Shown: positions 32,154 to 41,621, numbered from the stretch's first letter. The stretch is 42,983 nucleotides of DNA from Eubacterium sp. (GCA_017425345.1 JAFOML010000056.1:1-42983), one strand, 5' to 3'. The notes: generated from the sequence alone by a model not told the origin. Made by a program: numbers and translations.

Positions 32154-35100
32154 TTATTTAATCTTTACTTTCTTGATCTTGGACCATTTGCTGACGTTTT
32201 TGACGCCATTTACATATTTGACAGTACGAACACGTACATAATAGACCTTCTTTGCCGTCAGCTTTTTAACGGTGAGCGAAGACCTCTTTTTCCCGACCTT
32301 CTTGACTTTGGTCTTACTCTGTGGAAATGACCTCTTCAGACTGTACTCGACTTCAATACTCGCGATAAGCTTCTGCTGTTTCCCGGAAAGCTTCTTCCAT
32401 ACGACCGTCATGCGCTTCTTCGCCGGCTTCACTTTCGTGATCTTCACCACCGGGAACTTGCCGTTCAGCTTTGGCTTATCCGGAGTTTCCGGTTCGCCTG
32501 GATCATCCGGATCATCCGGACCGCCCGGACCGGCGGATTGTCCGGCATCGATTCCGAGCGCTTCCTCTGCCGCCTCAAGCGTATCATAATTCACATTGTA
32601 CTGCATCTCTTCATCCAGACTGTCCACAGCAGTCCGAATCGCGATCACCAGATCCCGGTCTTCTTCCGTAATGGAATCGCCGAGGCTGTCGAGCATGGTG
32701 TTGATCCAGTAGACAGTCTCACCGGGCGGTGCCGCATTGACCGTAACCTTACACGTGGCGCTGACACGACCTACTGGATCTGTAATGGTGATTTCTGCGG
32801 TTCCCGCTGAAATACCGACGATATAGGACCCATTAACGGCAGCGACAGACTCATCACTGCTGGTGATGAGCAGGGATTCCGTGTCAAAAGTCTCCGGAGT
32901 CACCGTAATGTTCAGTTCCTTCGCCGATCCGACTGCGACATTCGCGGTGCCGTCTGCTTCAATGGACGCTGCCTGCTCGTCCTTGCTGTGAGCAAGAACA
33001 CTGAAACTGTTGGTTACTGTTTCTCCGCTTTCTGCGAAGCTTACTGTAATTTCCTTTTCCCCCGCGGAATCTGCGTCAAATCCGCTGACGTGGTAGTCTT
33101 CCTCTGCCAGGGTTCTGCAGGATCCGTCACTATAATATGCCTGGACTTCCATGCCGGTCAGGTCAAGTGATTCCCCGACAATATAATCCGTTTTTTCCGG
33201 AGGAATGACGGTCAGGGAAGCGAGTTTCTTTTCTGTTTCTAACGTGGTAACAGTCGCAGTGATCTCGTCTCCGTTTCCGTTGCGTACAATTCCCTCCTTG
33301 CACAGAACACTGGCCGTACCGTCGCTGATATCGAAGGACATCTTTTCCTCTTCACGGACAGAGGTCTCCAGACTCTGCACATTTCCACCGGTGATCCGGA
33401 ATTCATCCACGATCTCGCTCAGACAGAATGTCCAGGTTTCTCCATCCGGATAGGCGTAGAAGCAATCCTCCTCTAAAGCTTCTGCACTTGCGGTACCGCT
33501 GGCAAGGAGCTCTCCACTGCTGTACATTTCGAACGAAATATCCCCGCCCTTGATCGCGAACTGATACAGCGGTGCCCCGGACCCGGAATCCGCAGACAGG
33601 GCTTTTACCGTATCCGTCTTTTTTCTGGCAGCAGAAGCGCCGCTCATGATGCGGGACGGGATCTCGGTCTTCGTTTCATGCAGCCCTTCCACCAGAATCC
33701 TGGTGGTGATCTGCGAATTCACGATCACCTTGGTCTTTCTGTCTTTCGAGAAAACAGCATATTTGCCGTCTCCCAGGCTCTCGACCTGACTGTCGGATAC
33801 CTCAGAATTATTAAAAACAATGCAGTCGAGGTATTCTCCATTGAGAATGGTCTGATAGACTTTTTTGATGTCCTGCGCATCATCGGCTGCATCAAACACA
33901 GAGGAAATCGAAAGGTTCTTCAATTTTTCGATATAGTTCAGTACTTTATCAGCCAGCTTGATCTCCTCTCGGAGGACGCCTTTATCTATAATGGTATACT
34001 CACCGGATTCTCCATTGATATAGTAGATATCCTGGCAGGCCCCGCCATAGCAGACCGCCTTACCGCCGTTCAGGTTGAACTGATTGAATTCCCGGCTGCC
34101 ATGGAGCTCATCCGCGCCCCCTTGGGATCCTCCACTGTAAATACAAAGCGAACGCCCAAAGGATTCCGGCGTATAATACTCCTTAAGGCTGCTACCTGAG
34201 AAAACTTCAGTCCCAATGGTCTCCGCCGCATCATACAGTCCTTTGAAATACTCGATCACGCTGTCTGCCGGCACCATCCTCTTCAGGATCCCGTAGTATT
34301 CCTCTAATGACAGTGGTGTCACTGTGAAGCCCTTTTCGGAAGGAAGGTATTCATGCTCCGAGGGCATAAGTGAGAACACCCCGTCATCTGCCTGGAACAA
34401 CGCATCGATTCCCCGGTAGTTGCTGTGCGGATTGAACTTCAGATCCAGCTGATGCGATTCCGTATTGCTGAGAAATGACAGGAGTTTGCAGCTGTAATTC
34501 TTAATATTGAGAGCCGCCCTACCACGATAATTCAGCACCGTTCCCGGATTATACGCAAGAGCCATATTGATTCCATGGTCCACCGGCGCATTGAAAGTCA
34601 CGCAAGCAGTATCCGTCACCGTTCCATAGTATGCGGAAAACATTCCGGCAGCTCCGATTCCGGTCACAACAAGTTTGTTCTTATCCAGCGCCCGCAATCC
34701 GCCGTGCAGCACTTTGAAGGAATCTGTATAAACGGATTCCGGCTGTTTCTCCGGCAAGCCACGGAACATGACCACGGCAACGTAACGGTCGCTCTGCGCA
34801 TTTTTCAGGAGAATATACCCGGCACAACCAATGGAAGGTGTTTTGACTTCCTCCACTTTATAGCTGCCGATGAAGCGATTGACGAACATGGAATAAGTCT
34901 CATACTGATTGGACCAGATCTTCTTATCGCGGAACCGGCTGGTGGAGGTGAAATCCGTCACCTTGCCGCTATCTGCCTGCAGCCCTCCAAACTCACCAAA
35001 TGCACATGCCGCAAGATAGGTCAGGTCCGTCTCCGGGAAAGACTCGTCCCCTGTAGTGAAAGAGAACGTCTTCTTATCCTTGAATCCCGCAAACCAGTTG

Positions 35101-37634
35101 CTGGTTCTCCCCTCTTCCGTTACGCATCGATTGCTCATGGTAACGTAATACCGTTTGTCTTTGTCAAGAGCGGTGAGGGCGTTTTTTAACAAAATCTTTT
35201 TGTGATTCTTCCCCTGGTAAGTGACCTTGCCAACGGCCGAACCCTTCAGCATATCGTAGCGGAGGACAAGGGCTCCCGTTTCATAGTCCCGAATCTCAAA
35301 GGTACCCACCTGTGCTACCGGAACATCATTGAAGATATTGACTTTCTTGTTGAAGGTAATAGAAATATCCCTGGCTCCTGTGATCTGCACGCCTGTTGCG
35401 CCATTTGCAGGATAGGTCTCTGTGACAGCCAGTTCTTCTCCGGCTTCCCCGCCTTTTCCACGGGCTACAGCTTTTCGCAGGTCATAGATGATATATTCAT
35501 TTCCTGGAGCTCCATCCTTCCTCAGTACAGCGATCTGATCAGCGCAGTCCGCGGCGTATCCCGTATGGGCGTACCCGTCACTGACGATGTACTTCCCCTT
35601 GATGAGCCATTTCCCATTGGCATCCACCACACCGCAGTCACGGATGATACTGTATCCGTCATCCAATCCAACGAAACTGACGCCATTCCGGCTCCTGGGT
35701 ATGTATCCATAATTACAGTCCAGTATCCTGCTTCCGTCCCTTGCCAGGATCCCATACCCGCCATTGCTGCTTTCCTGTACCGGAATACGGTAAAGTGCGC
35801 CTACGTGCAGCCAGCTATCTGTATTATATTTCTGCGAGAGAGTCCCGGATGCATCCATGAAACATACTTCGTGGGAATCTCCGATGATAAAATTCCTGTA
35901 GTCGTTCACTCCGCATGTGGCGTTATCGCCCAGAGTCCGTTTCTTATGCAGGCTTCCGTCAAAGATATAATTGCCATCATCTTCGATCGAGATAAAATAC
36001 AGGATGTTTCCATTGTCATCATAGATCCAGTGGTAGTCCCGCACATAATCATATCTCAGATCATTGCTGAAGCCGGTAAAGGTCTTCGTATGCTCGTCGA
36101 TAATACCTGCCTTCCCGTCTTTATTCCTGACAAGAATGCTCCCAAATCCAGGATCATCACATTGATACCTGTAGGTATCGGTACATCCTTCCGCAATCAG
36201 GTCTCCTGTCTCGGGGTCTGCCCACGCCCAAACAGGATCATCTCCATTCGCACCATAGATATTCCCGGCCAGAAGCGCAAGTCTCGTGTTTTCGTTGTAG
36301 TGGATCACCGTTCCATCGCCCAGGGAAATATCATCGCCGGTCCTGTAATTTTTCACACGGGATTTATAGGTGTCGTCTGTATACTCTGCGAGATTACCGA
36401 TCCTCGGCATGACACCGTTTTCCGCAACTAAGGTTCCGTTTCCGGAGACTGTGATGGTGACCGTGGAAAGAAACTGTCCTTTTTCATCATAGTCTTCCAT
36501 CTTCGCCCACACATACCCATGCATGCCGCCCGCAGTGACACTATCATATCCATATTTATTGTTCAGCTGCGTTTTGGCGCTGTCTGTAAAAACAGTCGCC
36601 AGATAGTCTTTCGTAGAAGCATTGTAGTCGCGTCCGATAAACACGCCCTGTCCCGCATAAGAGACACCTTGAAAATCTTCTCCCTCTGCCAGGAATTCTC
36701 CTGCCGCAAGGTCATAAACCTTCTGGCGGCCGTCATCGGAAGTCATAATGACATACCGGTCACAGAGGTTGTCTTCCGAATTGCTGAACTCTTTGGAATA
36801 GGCGTTATTATCGGTTTTAGGAACGGCAACTTTCTTATAGAATTCCGAAGTGTAGGAACCATCCAGTGCAACGACCTTCTGCTCTTCATCCTGATAGGCT
36901 ATCGCAAAACACTGGTCGTCAAAGAATGTCAGCTCGCCGACCTCATCAAAAGTCTCACCGTCACACAGCGGTTCTCCTTTTGGTGACAGAAGTCCTTCTT
37001 TTCCATTTTTCTCAAACGTTAAAAAATGGAGGCGAGGATAATCCGAAGCATCAGAATTGCGCCTGACGCTGTCCGCCTGACATGTAAAAAACAAACCCGC
37101 CGACGCGTTATAGATATCCAGTTTCCCAGTCGCAGGATCCTTGATCGTATAAATCGCATCACTGAAAGGATTCTCTCCCATCCGATTATTGTCTACACAG
37201 TTCTGATCCGAATAGTAATCCGCGCTTACCTCAAGAACTGCTTCCGGATGCTTCGATTCCGAGTCAGTCTCCCAGGTATGAACAATCTCTCCGCCTGGTC
37301 CGAGCAAATAGTATATGTACCGGCTGCCTGCCTGTTTCTGACAGATGATCATCGGCCCGGACGTATGTAGTTTTTCTCCATCAAGTTCATACCCCAAAAA
37401 GTACGCACCGGAATCCGGCCTGATGGTGACCCTGACCGCAGAAACATCCCGGTCCTGCACCCCACAATCTGTCCTGCTGACGATAAACGGCAGATCACTT
37501 GTGCTGGCCGCGTACACGTTGCTGCTTTCCATGACGTTTCCGGGCAGCAGTCCTATACTGACTACCATCGACAGGGATAGGAAAACTGTGAGTACTCGTT
37601 TCGCAACTCTGGCCTTCTTCACACATGATTTCAT
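32154..37634 (-). CDS. Giant secreted surface protein with WG-like repeats, Ig-like domains, degenerate lipase-like domain and FN3-like C-terminus
   Basis: About 1826 residues. The start at 37634 (MKSCVKKARVAKRVL) follows GGAAGGAAG and begins a signal peptide ending near VYAAS; the longer frame upstream is untranslated leader. Residues about 45-720 hold WG-like repeats (KDGKAGIIDEHTKTF, YGILARDGSRILD). A Big_5-type Ig domain lies near 730-865. Residues about 865-1190 resemble class 3 or DUF2974-type lipases, but the nucleophile elbow reads GIGAAG, lacking serine. A second Ig-like domain is near 1470-1545 and a BIG2 domain near 1560-1640. A Gly/Pro/Asp/Glu linker precedes a Lys-rich FN3-like domain (1725-1825), typical of clostridial wall-associated proteins. 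No LPXTG motif is seen. It is monocistronic, with its own promoter and terminator. Confidence 0.85.
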   Translation of the reverse strand: MKSCVKKARVAKRVLTVFLSLSMVVSIGLLPGNVMESSNVYAASTSDLPFIVSRTDCGVQDRDVSAVRVTIRPDSGAYFLGYELDGEKLHTSGPMIICQKQAGSRYIYYLLGPGGEIVHTWETDSESKHPEAVLEVSADYYSDQNCVDNNRMGENPFSDAIYTIKDPATGKLDIYNASAGLFFTCQADSVRRNSDASDYPRLHFLTFEKNGKEGLLSPKGEPLCDGETFDEVGELTFFDDQCFAIAYQDEEQKVVALDGSYTSEFYKKVAVPKTDNNAYSKEFSNSEDNLCDRYVIMTSDDGRQKVYDLAAGEFLAEGEDFQGVSYAGQGVFIGRDYNASTKDYLATVFTDSAKTQLNNKYGYDSVTAGGMHGYVWAKMEDYDEKGQFLSTVTITVSGNGTLVAENGVMPRIGNLAEYTDDTYKSRVKNYRTGDDISLGDGTVIHYNENTRLALLAGNIYGANGDDPVWAWADPETGDLIAEGCTDTYRYQCDDPGFGSILVRNKDGKAGIIDEHTKTFTGFSNDLRYDYVRDYHWIYDDNGNILYFISIEDDGNYIFDGSLHKKRTLGDNATCGVNDYRNFIIGDSHEVCFMDASGTLSQKYNTDSWLHVGALYRIPVQESSNGGYGILARDGSRILDCNYGYIPRSRNGVSFVGLDDGYSIIRDCGVVDANGKWLIKGKYIVSDGYAHTGYAADCADQIAVLRKDGAPGNEYIIYDLRKAVARGKGGEAGEELAVTETYPANGATGVQITGARDISITFNKKVNIFNDVPVAQVGTFEIRDYETGALVLRYDMLKGSAVGKVTYQGKNHKKILLKNALTALDKDKRYYVTMSNRCVTEEGRTSNWFAGFKDKKTFSFTTGDESFPETDLTYLAACAFGEFGGLQADSGKVTDFTSTSRFRDKKIWSNQYETYSMFVNRFIGSYKVEEVKTPSIGCAGYILLKNAQSDRYVAVVMFRGLPEKQPESVYTDSFKVLHGGLRALDKNKLVVTGIGAAGMFSAYYGTVTDTACVTFNAPVDHGINMALAYNPGTVLNYRGRAALNIKNYSCKLLSFLSNTESHQLDLKFNPHSNYRGIDALFQADDGVFSLMPSEHEYLPSEKGFTVTPLSLEEYYGILKRMVPADSVIEYFKGLYDAAETIGTEVFSGSSLKEYYTPESFGRSLCIYSGGSQGGADELHGSREFNQFNLNGGKAVCYGGACQDIYYINGESGEYTIIDKGVLREEIKLADKVLNYIEKLKNLSISSVFDAADDAQDIKKVYQTILNGEYLDCIVFNNSEVSDSQVESLGDGKYAVFSKDRKTKVIVNSQITTRILVEGLHETKTEIPSRIMSGASAARKKTDTVKALSADSGSGAPLYQFAIKGGDISFEMYSSGELLASGTASAEALEEDCFYAYPDGETWTFCLSEIVDEFRITGGNVQSLETSVREEEKMSFDISDGTASVLCKEGIVRNGNGDEITATVTTLETEKKLASLTVIPPEKTDYIVGESLDLTGMEVQAYYSDGSCRTLAEEDYHVSGFDADSAGEKEITVSFAESGETVTNSFSVLAHSKDEQAASIEADGTANVAVGSAKELNITVTPETFDTESLLITSSDESVAAVNGSYIVGISAGTAEITITDPVGRVSATCKVTVNAAPPGETVYWINTMLDSLGDSITEEDRDLVIAIRTAVDSLDEEMQYNVNYDTLEAAEEALGIDAGQSAGPGGPDDPDDPGEPETPDKPKLNGKFPVVKITKVKPAKKRMTVVWKKLSGKQQKLIASIEVEYSLKRSFPQSKTKVKKVGKKRSSLTVKKLTAKKVYYVRVRTVKYVNGVKNVSKWSKIKKVKIK

Positions 37635-37683
37635 AACAAACTTCCTTCCATAACCTGCTGCATAAAAGTTGTGGTCTTTTTTC

Positions 37684-37712
37684 AGTATATCATAGCAGAA
37701 GCACCTCTGCAA
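37684..37712 (-). promoter_or_regulatory. Sigma-A promoter of the surface protein gene
   Basis: On the minus strand TTGCAG (37712-37707), a 17-base spacer and TATACT (37689-37684). The -35 overlaps the T-run of the preceding gntR terminator, so the two units are packed back to back. Confidence 0.7.
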
Positions 37713-37741
37713 AAAAAAGAACCGCACTCCCTGTGCGGTTC
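37711..37741 (-). terminator. Intrinsic terminator of the tadA-ispE-gntR operon
   Basis: On the minus strand GAACCGCAC-AGGGA-GTGCGGTTC is a perfect 9-bp stem followed by eight T. Confidence 0.9.
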
Positions 37742-37761
37742 CCGGAATCCATGTTCTTTTG

Positions 37762-38448
37762 TTATTCTGCGGTACTGTGCTCCTTAAACGCGGTCTCACC
37801 TTCCGAGATGACGAAGTCTTTCAGCTTCTTCACGTGTTCGTCGGATACCCGGCGGGCCTTCTCGCCCTCTCCGCTCTTGATCGCGTCGATGATATTCCGG
37901 TGCTCAAACGGCATATTCTCATATCTCGAAAAATCATCGTAGTACAGATAGCGGAAGCGCAGCGCCAGTTCCTGCACGGTCTCAAAAAGTTTGATCAGCG
38001 TCTTGTTTCCGCTGAGCTCCACGATACGGCGGTGGAACGCCTCATCGTAATGAATGATGTCTTCCATGCGGCCGCTGGCGATCGCATCACTATAGCCGGC
38101 GGTGATTGTCTCTAACTCCTCGATCTCCGCTCCCGTGATCGTCTGAGAGGCAAGGAATGCTGCCAGACCTTCCATATCCTCGCGAACGACCAGCGTATCG
38201 ACCATTTCCTTGACGGAGATGTCCGAAACATATGCGCCCCTGCGCGGTTCGATCACGACCAGACCTTCCTTCTCCAGCTTCCGGATCGCTTCTCTGACCG
38301 GCGTGCGGCTCACACCCATGTTGTCCGCCAGATCGACTTCCATCATTCTGGTTCCCGGTGTGATCTTACCTGTCAGAATCTGCATCTTCAGCTGCTCGTA
38401 AACGATCTCCCGAAGAGGTCTGTGACTCTGTACATCAAAATTGATCAT
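37762..38448 (-). CDS. GntR/FCD-family transcriptional regulator
   Basis: A 228-residue regulator. The N-terminal winged helix (about 8-75, REIVYEQLKMQILTGKITPG, VSRTPVREAIRKLEKEGLV) is standard GntR. A C-terminal all-helical FCD domain (about 80-215) carries the usual metal or ligand residues (HYDEAFHRRIVELSGN). Members bind organic acids or their derivatives. It lies 31 bases after ispE, a pairing often found in Clostridia, but no metabolic target gene is adjacent, so the effector is unknown. Terminated by the hairpin at 37711-37741. Confidence 0.9.
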   Translation of the reverse strand: MINFDVQSHRPLREIVYEQLKMQILTGKITPGTRMMEVDLADNMGVSRTPVREAIRKLEKEGLVVIEPRRGAYVSDISVKEMVDTLVVREDMEGLAAFLASQTITGAEIEELETITAGYSDAIASGRMEDIIHYDEAFHRRIVELSGNKTLIKLFETVQELALRFRYLYYDDFSRYENMPFEHRNIIDAIKSGEGEKARRVSDEHVKKLKDFVISEGETAFKEHSTAE

Positions 38449-38479
38449 CTTACTTCCTCTGCCTGATAAGGCGTCTCTG

Positions 38480-39409
38480 TCAAAGGATCAAAGTGCGCGT
38501 CCAGTGAGCTGTGTACCCCTCCTTCCGGAGCGATGCACAGGCACGTTCTGCCGCTTCTTCCTTCCCGTAAATCGTAAACACGGTCGGCCCGCTTCCGCTC
38601 ATCAGCGTCAGCTCTCCGCCGAGCGCGCTCATCTTCTCTTTCAAAACTGCAACTTCCGGATACGCAGAAAGCGTATACTGTTCCAGCACGTTGATAAACT
38701 GGCTGTAGTCTCCGTCAAATCCCTGCGCAAGCTGCCCGGTAAGCATATCGTTATCCGGCCGCTCTGTAACGGCGCAGCGATCGATTCCGCGGTACACCTC
38801 AGCGGTAGATACCGCGAGTTCCGGCTTGGCGATCACAACGAATCGGTCGATCCCGCGTACCGGCGCAAGCTCCGTTCCCCGCCCGGTCGCACGAGCACAG
38901 GGTACTGCCAGCGGATCCTCTCTGAGATATGCCGGCAGTTCCGGATTTCCAAACGCCTGACCACAGGCGCTGAACGGAACATCGGATCCAAGCTCCGCGC
39001 AGATCGCGCAGATCGCAGACAGGGACAGGTTCAGATCCCACAGCGCATTCAGCGCATGCACAACTGCCGCTCCATTGCCGCTGCCGCCTGCAAGTCCTGC
39101 CGCAACCGGAATCCTCTTGATCACGCGGATGCGGATCACTCCGCCGCGGTCTCTTCCAAACCGGTCAGCCATGATCTCCGCAGCGCGGTAGGCAAGATTG
39201 CCCCGGTCCGCCGGAAGATCTGCAAGCCCAGGATCCAGCCGGATCTCCCAGCCGGGATCCCGGCGTTCTTCCGACTGCACCTGCACATCATCGCAGAAGC
39301 AAAGCTGCTGCATGATCATGTCCACTGCGTGATATCCATCCTCACGGGGAGCATGCACATCGATGGACAGGTTGATCTTCGCAAACGCGCGAATCGTGAT
39401 CTGCCGCAT
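38480..39409 (-). CDS. ispE: 4-diphosphocytidyl-2-C-methyl-D-erythritol kinase
   Basis: ATP-dependent kinase of the MEP isoprenoid pathway. The 309-residue GHMP kinase begins ITIRAFAKINLSIDVHAPREDGYH. It contains the phosphate-binding loop PVAAGLAGGSGNGAA near 111-125, where the usual PxxxGLGGGSSNAAA is slightly altered, then GSDVPF and the C-terminal SGSGPTVF. All three GHMP motifs are present. It follows the Ig-domain membrane protein gene by 2 bases and precedes gntR by 31, so it is part of the tadA operon. Confidence 0.93.
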   Translation of the reverse strand: MRQITIRAFAKINLSIDVHAPREDGYHAVDMIMQQLCFCDDVQVQSEERRDPGWEIRLDPGLADLPADRGNLAYRAAEIMADRFGRDRGGVIRIRVIKRIPVAAGLAGGSGNGAAVVHALNALWDLNLSLSAICAICAELGSDVPFSACGQAFGNPELPAYLREDPLAVPCARATGRGTELAPVRGIDRFVVIAKPELAVSTAEVYRGIDRCAVTERPDNDMLTGQLAQGFDGDYSQFINVLEQYTLSAYPEVAVLKEKMSALGGELTLMSGSGPTVFTIYGKEEAAERACASLRKEGYTAHWTRTLIL

Positions 39410-39411
39410 GA

Positions 39412-40335
39412 CTATTTTCTCTGGCTTCCGCGGGAACCCTTCTTAGCCGGTCCCTTCTGCGGACGGTTCTTCGGTTTCTTCTGATAGTTATTGGCGCGGA
39501 GTTCTGCCTTCTTGGCTTCCTCTTCCGCCTTCTTCTGCTCGATCGCGGCCTTGCGTCCGGTCTTGTAGGTGCAGCCTGCCTCTGCGATCGGTCTGCGTCT
39601 CTGTACGTGATAGCAGTCCTCAGACTCTCTGTAACGCTCGATGGCCTGCTTGCGCGCTTCCTTGCGCTGTCTGGCCTTCTCTTTCTTCTCGACCTCTTTC
39701 TGATGCTCTGCGATCAGCTCCTCTACCGGTCTGCCGGTCTTCTTCGCTTCCTTATACGGATTGAAGACCTCCTCGCCTTCCTCTTCCTCTTCCTTCTTCT
39801 TGGCGTTCTGCGCCTGTCTCATGGAGAAGAACATCATTCCGCCGAACATGAGGAACATCATGACCATGTAGATCAGGGTGTTTCTGCCCTGGTTGATGGT
39901 CCGGAAGGTGATCTTGCGGCTCGGGTCATCGCCGAGAGCTACGCCCTCGTTGTCAACAAAACCTGCATCGATCTCCGCCGTATACTCGGTATTATCCTTA
40001 ATACCGCTCTTGGAGCTCGTCACATCGACCTTCGTCGTGTCGATCAGGAACAGAACATACTTGTCATTCTTGTCGTTATAATAGATACGCGTCGGGTATT
40101 CTTTTCCGTTCTCGTCCGTGATCTTGAACTTGCCCTTGTTCGCCTCGCGGGAAGCCTTGTTTCCGACAGCCTTGTTGAAGTACACCTTCACGCACATATT
40201 ATCCTTGGTCGTTCCGGTATCCCCATCCGCCGGATAGGTCTGTACGATCTTAAAGTCTTCTGCTGCAAAGCACAGCGATGATGCAAGCATGACGATCAGT
40301 ATAGTAAGACATGCAATAATGCCGGTCCTCTTCAT
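39412..40335 (-). CDS. Ig-like-domain single-pass membrane protein with highly charged cytosolic tail
   Basis: A 307-residue protein. A signal peptide (about 1-24, ending LCFAAED) precedes a Big_5-type Ig domain (about 28-150, KIVQTYPADGDTGTT to RKITFRTI). One membrane span is at about 153-172 (Met-rich). The remaining 135 residues are strongly charged, Lys/Glu/Arg-rich and probably coiled-coil, ending in a basic Lys/Arg/Gly/Pro tail. Topology would be Ig domain outside and charged tail inside. Its start overlaps the tadA stop codon (ATGA). It resembles the Big_5 domain of the giant surface protein. Function unknown; a link between envelope and cytosolic nucleic acid or ribosomes is conceivable but speculative. 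Confidence 0.75.
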   Translation of the reverse strand: MKRTGIIACLTILIVMLASSLCFAAEDFKIVQTYPADGDTGTTKDNMCVKVYFNKAVGNKASREANKGKFKITDENGKEYPTRIYYNDKNDKYVLFLIDTTKVDVTSSKSGIKDNTEYTAEIDAGFVDNEGVALGDDPSRKITFRTINQGRNTLIYMVMMFLMFGGMMFFSMRQAQNAKKKEEEEEGEEVFNPYKEAKKTGRPVEELIAEHQKEVEKKEKARQRKEARKQAIERYRESEDCYHVQRRRPIAEAGCTYKTGRKAAIEQKKAEEEAKKAELRANNYQKKPKNRPQKGPAKKGSRGSQRK

Positions 40336-40808
40336 TCTGTGTTCCTCCGATTCCTCTTAATTCCTCTGAGCTCTCTGAAAAAGCTGCGAAGCGTCTCCGC
40401 ACATTCCTCTTCCAGGATCCCGCGCTCCACCTCGATACGGTGATTCAGACGCGTGTCTTCAATAATATTATAGAGCGAGCCGCAGGCTCCTGCCTTGGGA
40501 TCCATCGCTCCGATGTACAGTCTCTCGATTCTGCTCCAGACGAGCGCTCCCGCGCACATGCTGCATGGCTCGCAGGTCACGTACATCTCACAGCCGGGAA
40601 GACGCCATCCTCCGAGACGCTCTGCTGCGGCCCGGATCGCGTTCATCTCTGCGTGCGCGGTCGGATCCTTCCGCGTTTCCGTCAGATTGTGACCCCGCGC
40701 AATGATCTCTCCATCCCGCACGATGACAGCGCCGATCGGCACCTCGCCGAGCTGCCCGGCAGCTTCCGCCTGCCTGAGCGCTTCTTTCATAAACTCTTCT
40801 TTGCCCAT
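40332..40808 (-). CDS. tadA: tRNA-specific adenosine deaminase
   Basis: Deaminates adenosine 34 of tRNA-Arg(ACG) to inosine. The protein of about 158 residues has the zinc deaminase signature HAE (H52, E54) and PCSMC (C82, C85), with GEVPIGAVIVRDG near the N-terminus, as in TadA. The ATG at 40808 is preferred over a TTG at 40814; no Shine-Dalgarno precedes it, and a good promoter lies so close (40817-40845) that the transcript may be nearly leaderless. It heads the operon tadA, Ig-membrane protein, ispE, gntR. Confidence 0.93.
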   Translation of the reverse strand: MGKEEFMKEALRQAEAAGQLGEVPIGAVIVRDGEIIARGHNLTETRKDPTAHAEMNAIRAAAERLGGWRLPGCEMYVTCEPCSMCAGALVWSRIERLYIGAMDPKAGACGSLYNIIEDTRLNHRIEVERGILEEECAETLRSFFRELRGIKRNRRNTE

Positions 40809-40816
40809 ACTCAAAA

Positions 40817-40845
40817 AGTATACAACAATTCCATATAGGATTCAA
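40817..40845 (-). promoter_or_regulatory. Sigma-A promoter of tadA
   Basis: On the minus strand TTGAAT (40845-40840), a 17-base spacer and TATACT (40822-40817). Only 8 bases separate the -10 from the ATG. Confidence 0.65.
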
Positions 40846-40890
40846 GAACTTTTTGTACTAAAATCCGTGCATTTCAACGCTCTTGCACGC

Positions 40891-40919
40891 TTGCAAATCG
40901 AACGGTTTTCTAGTAACAT
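40891..40919 (+). promoter_or_regulatory. Sigma-A promoter of cvpA
   Basis: TTGCAA (40891-40896), a 17-base spacer and TAACAT (40914-40919), 30 bases upstream of the TTG start. Divergent from the tadA promoter. Confidence 0.6.
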
Positions 40920-40949
40920 AGATAGAGACTATCGAAAGGAGAACGGATC

Positions 40950-41582
40950 TTGGTCACAGATCTTCTAGTATGTGCTATCGTGATCGCTGCAGCGGTCCTA
41001 TATTCCCGCAGAGGCTTTGCCATGTCAGTCATGAGTATACTGCAATGGTTCCTGAGCCTTACCATCGGACTCCTTCTCTGTGACGAACTGGTCCGCCTGC
41101 TGCGCTTCATCGGCATCGGCAAGCTCCTGACAGCACACTTTAGTAAGCTTTTGAAAGACGACTCTCTTCTGACTGTAGTCCAGTTTATTCCACAGGTCTT
41201 CAACGGTTGGCTGAGCGGCTCCTCGGAGGTCATTACGGAAACACACGCGCAGGATGTGACGACGGCGGTCCTTGCATGCTTTGCGTATCTGGTCATCCTG
41301 ATTGTGTCCAGAGTTCTGTGCCACCGCTTTGTACTGCTCTTCCACCGCCACGAGACAGAAGGCCTGGTCAGCTTTGTGGACATGCTGGCAGGGATCGTAT
41401 GCGGCACGTGCCTTGGAATCTTCTACGTGTTCGTCTTCTTCCTGATCCTGCTTCTCGTGATCGCCTGCTTCCCGGGCTCTCTCGGGCAGCTCATCTACGA
41501 CTCCCTGTCGAACGCTTTCTTCAGCGGAGATCTGTTTAAGAACAACCCTCTGATGGGCCTGATTCACAACCTGTTCATCTAG
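40950..41582 (+). CDS. CvpA-family membrane protein
   Basis: A 210-residue protein of the CvpA (colicin V production) family with four hydrophobic segments: about 3-22, 28-45, 103-122 and 143-170. The pattern of an early pair, a polar middle and a later pair, with the stretch VDMLAGIVCGTCLGIFYVF, fits the family. Start is a TTG at 40950 with AAAGGAG nine bases upstream; no nearby in-frame ATG has a better site (the first would remove the first membrane segment). It precedes pyrC by 83 bases. In E. coli cvpA is linked to purF; the role in envelope homeostasis is not well defined. Confidence 0.82.
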   Translation: MVTDLLVCAIVIAAAVLYSRRGFAMSVMSILQWFLSLTIGLLLCDELVRLLRFIGIGKLLTAHFSKLLKDDSLLTVVQFIPQVFNGWLSGSSEVITETHAQDVTTAVLACFAYLVILIVSRVLCHRFVLLFHRHETEGLVSFVDMLAGIVCGTCLGIFYVFVFFLILLLVIACFPGSLGQLIYDSLSNAFFSGDLFKNNPLMGLIHNLFI

Positions 41583-41592
41583 TGAGGATTCC

Positions 41593-41621
41593 TTGACAGG
41601 GATCAGGGAATCATGTATATA
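41593..41621 (+). promoter_or_regulatory. Sigma-A promoter of pyrC
   Basis: A perfect TTGACA (41593-41598), a 17-base spacer and TATATA (41616-41621). The leader of about 38 bases is too short for a PyrR attenuator. Confidence 0.75.

Noticed and set aside
32465..32545. Short tandem repeat in the surface protein gene
   Set aside because: The repeated CATCCGGAT-type units encode a Gly/Pro/Asp/Glu hinge; this is ordinary linker sequence rather than an independent repeat element.
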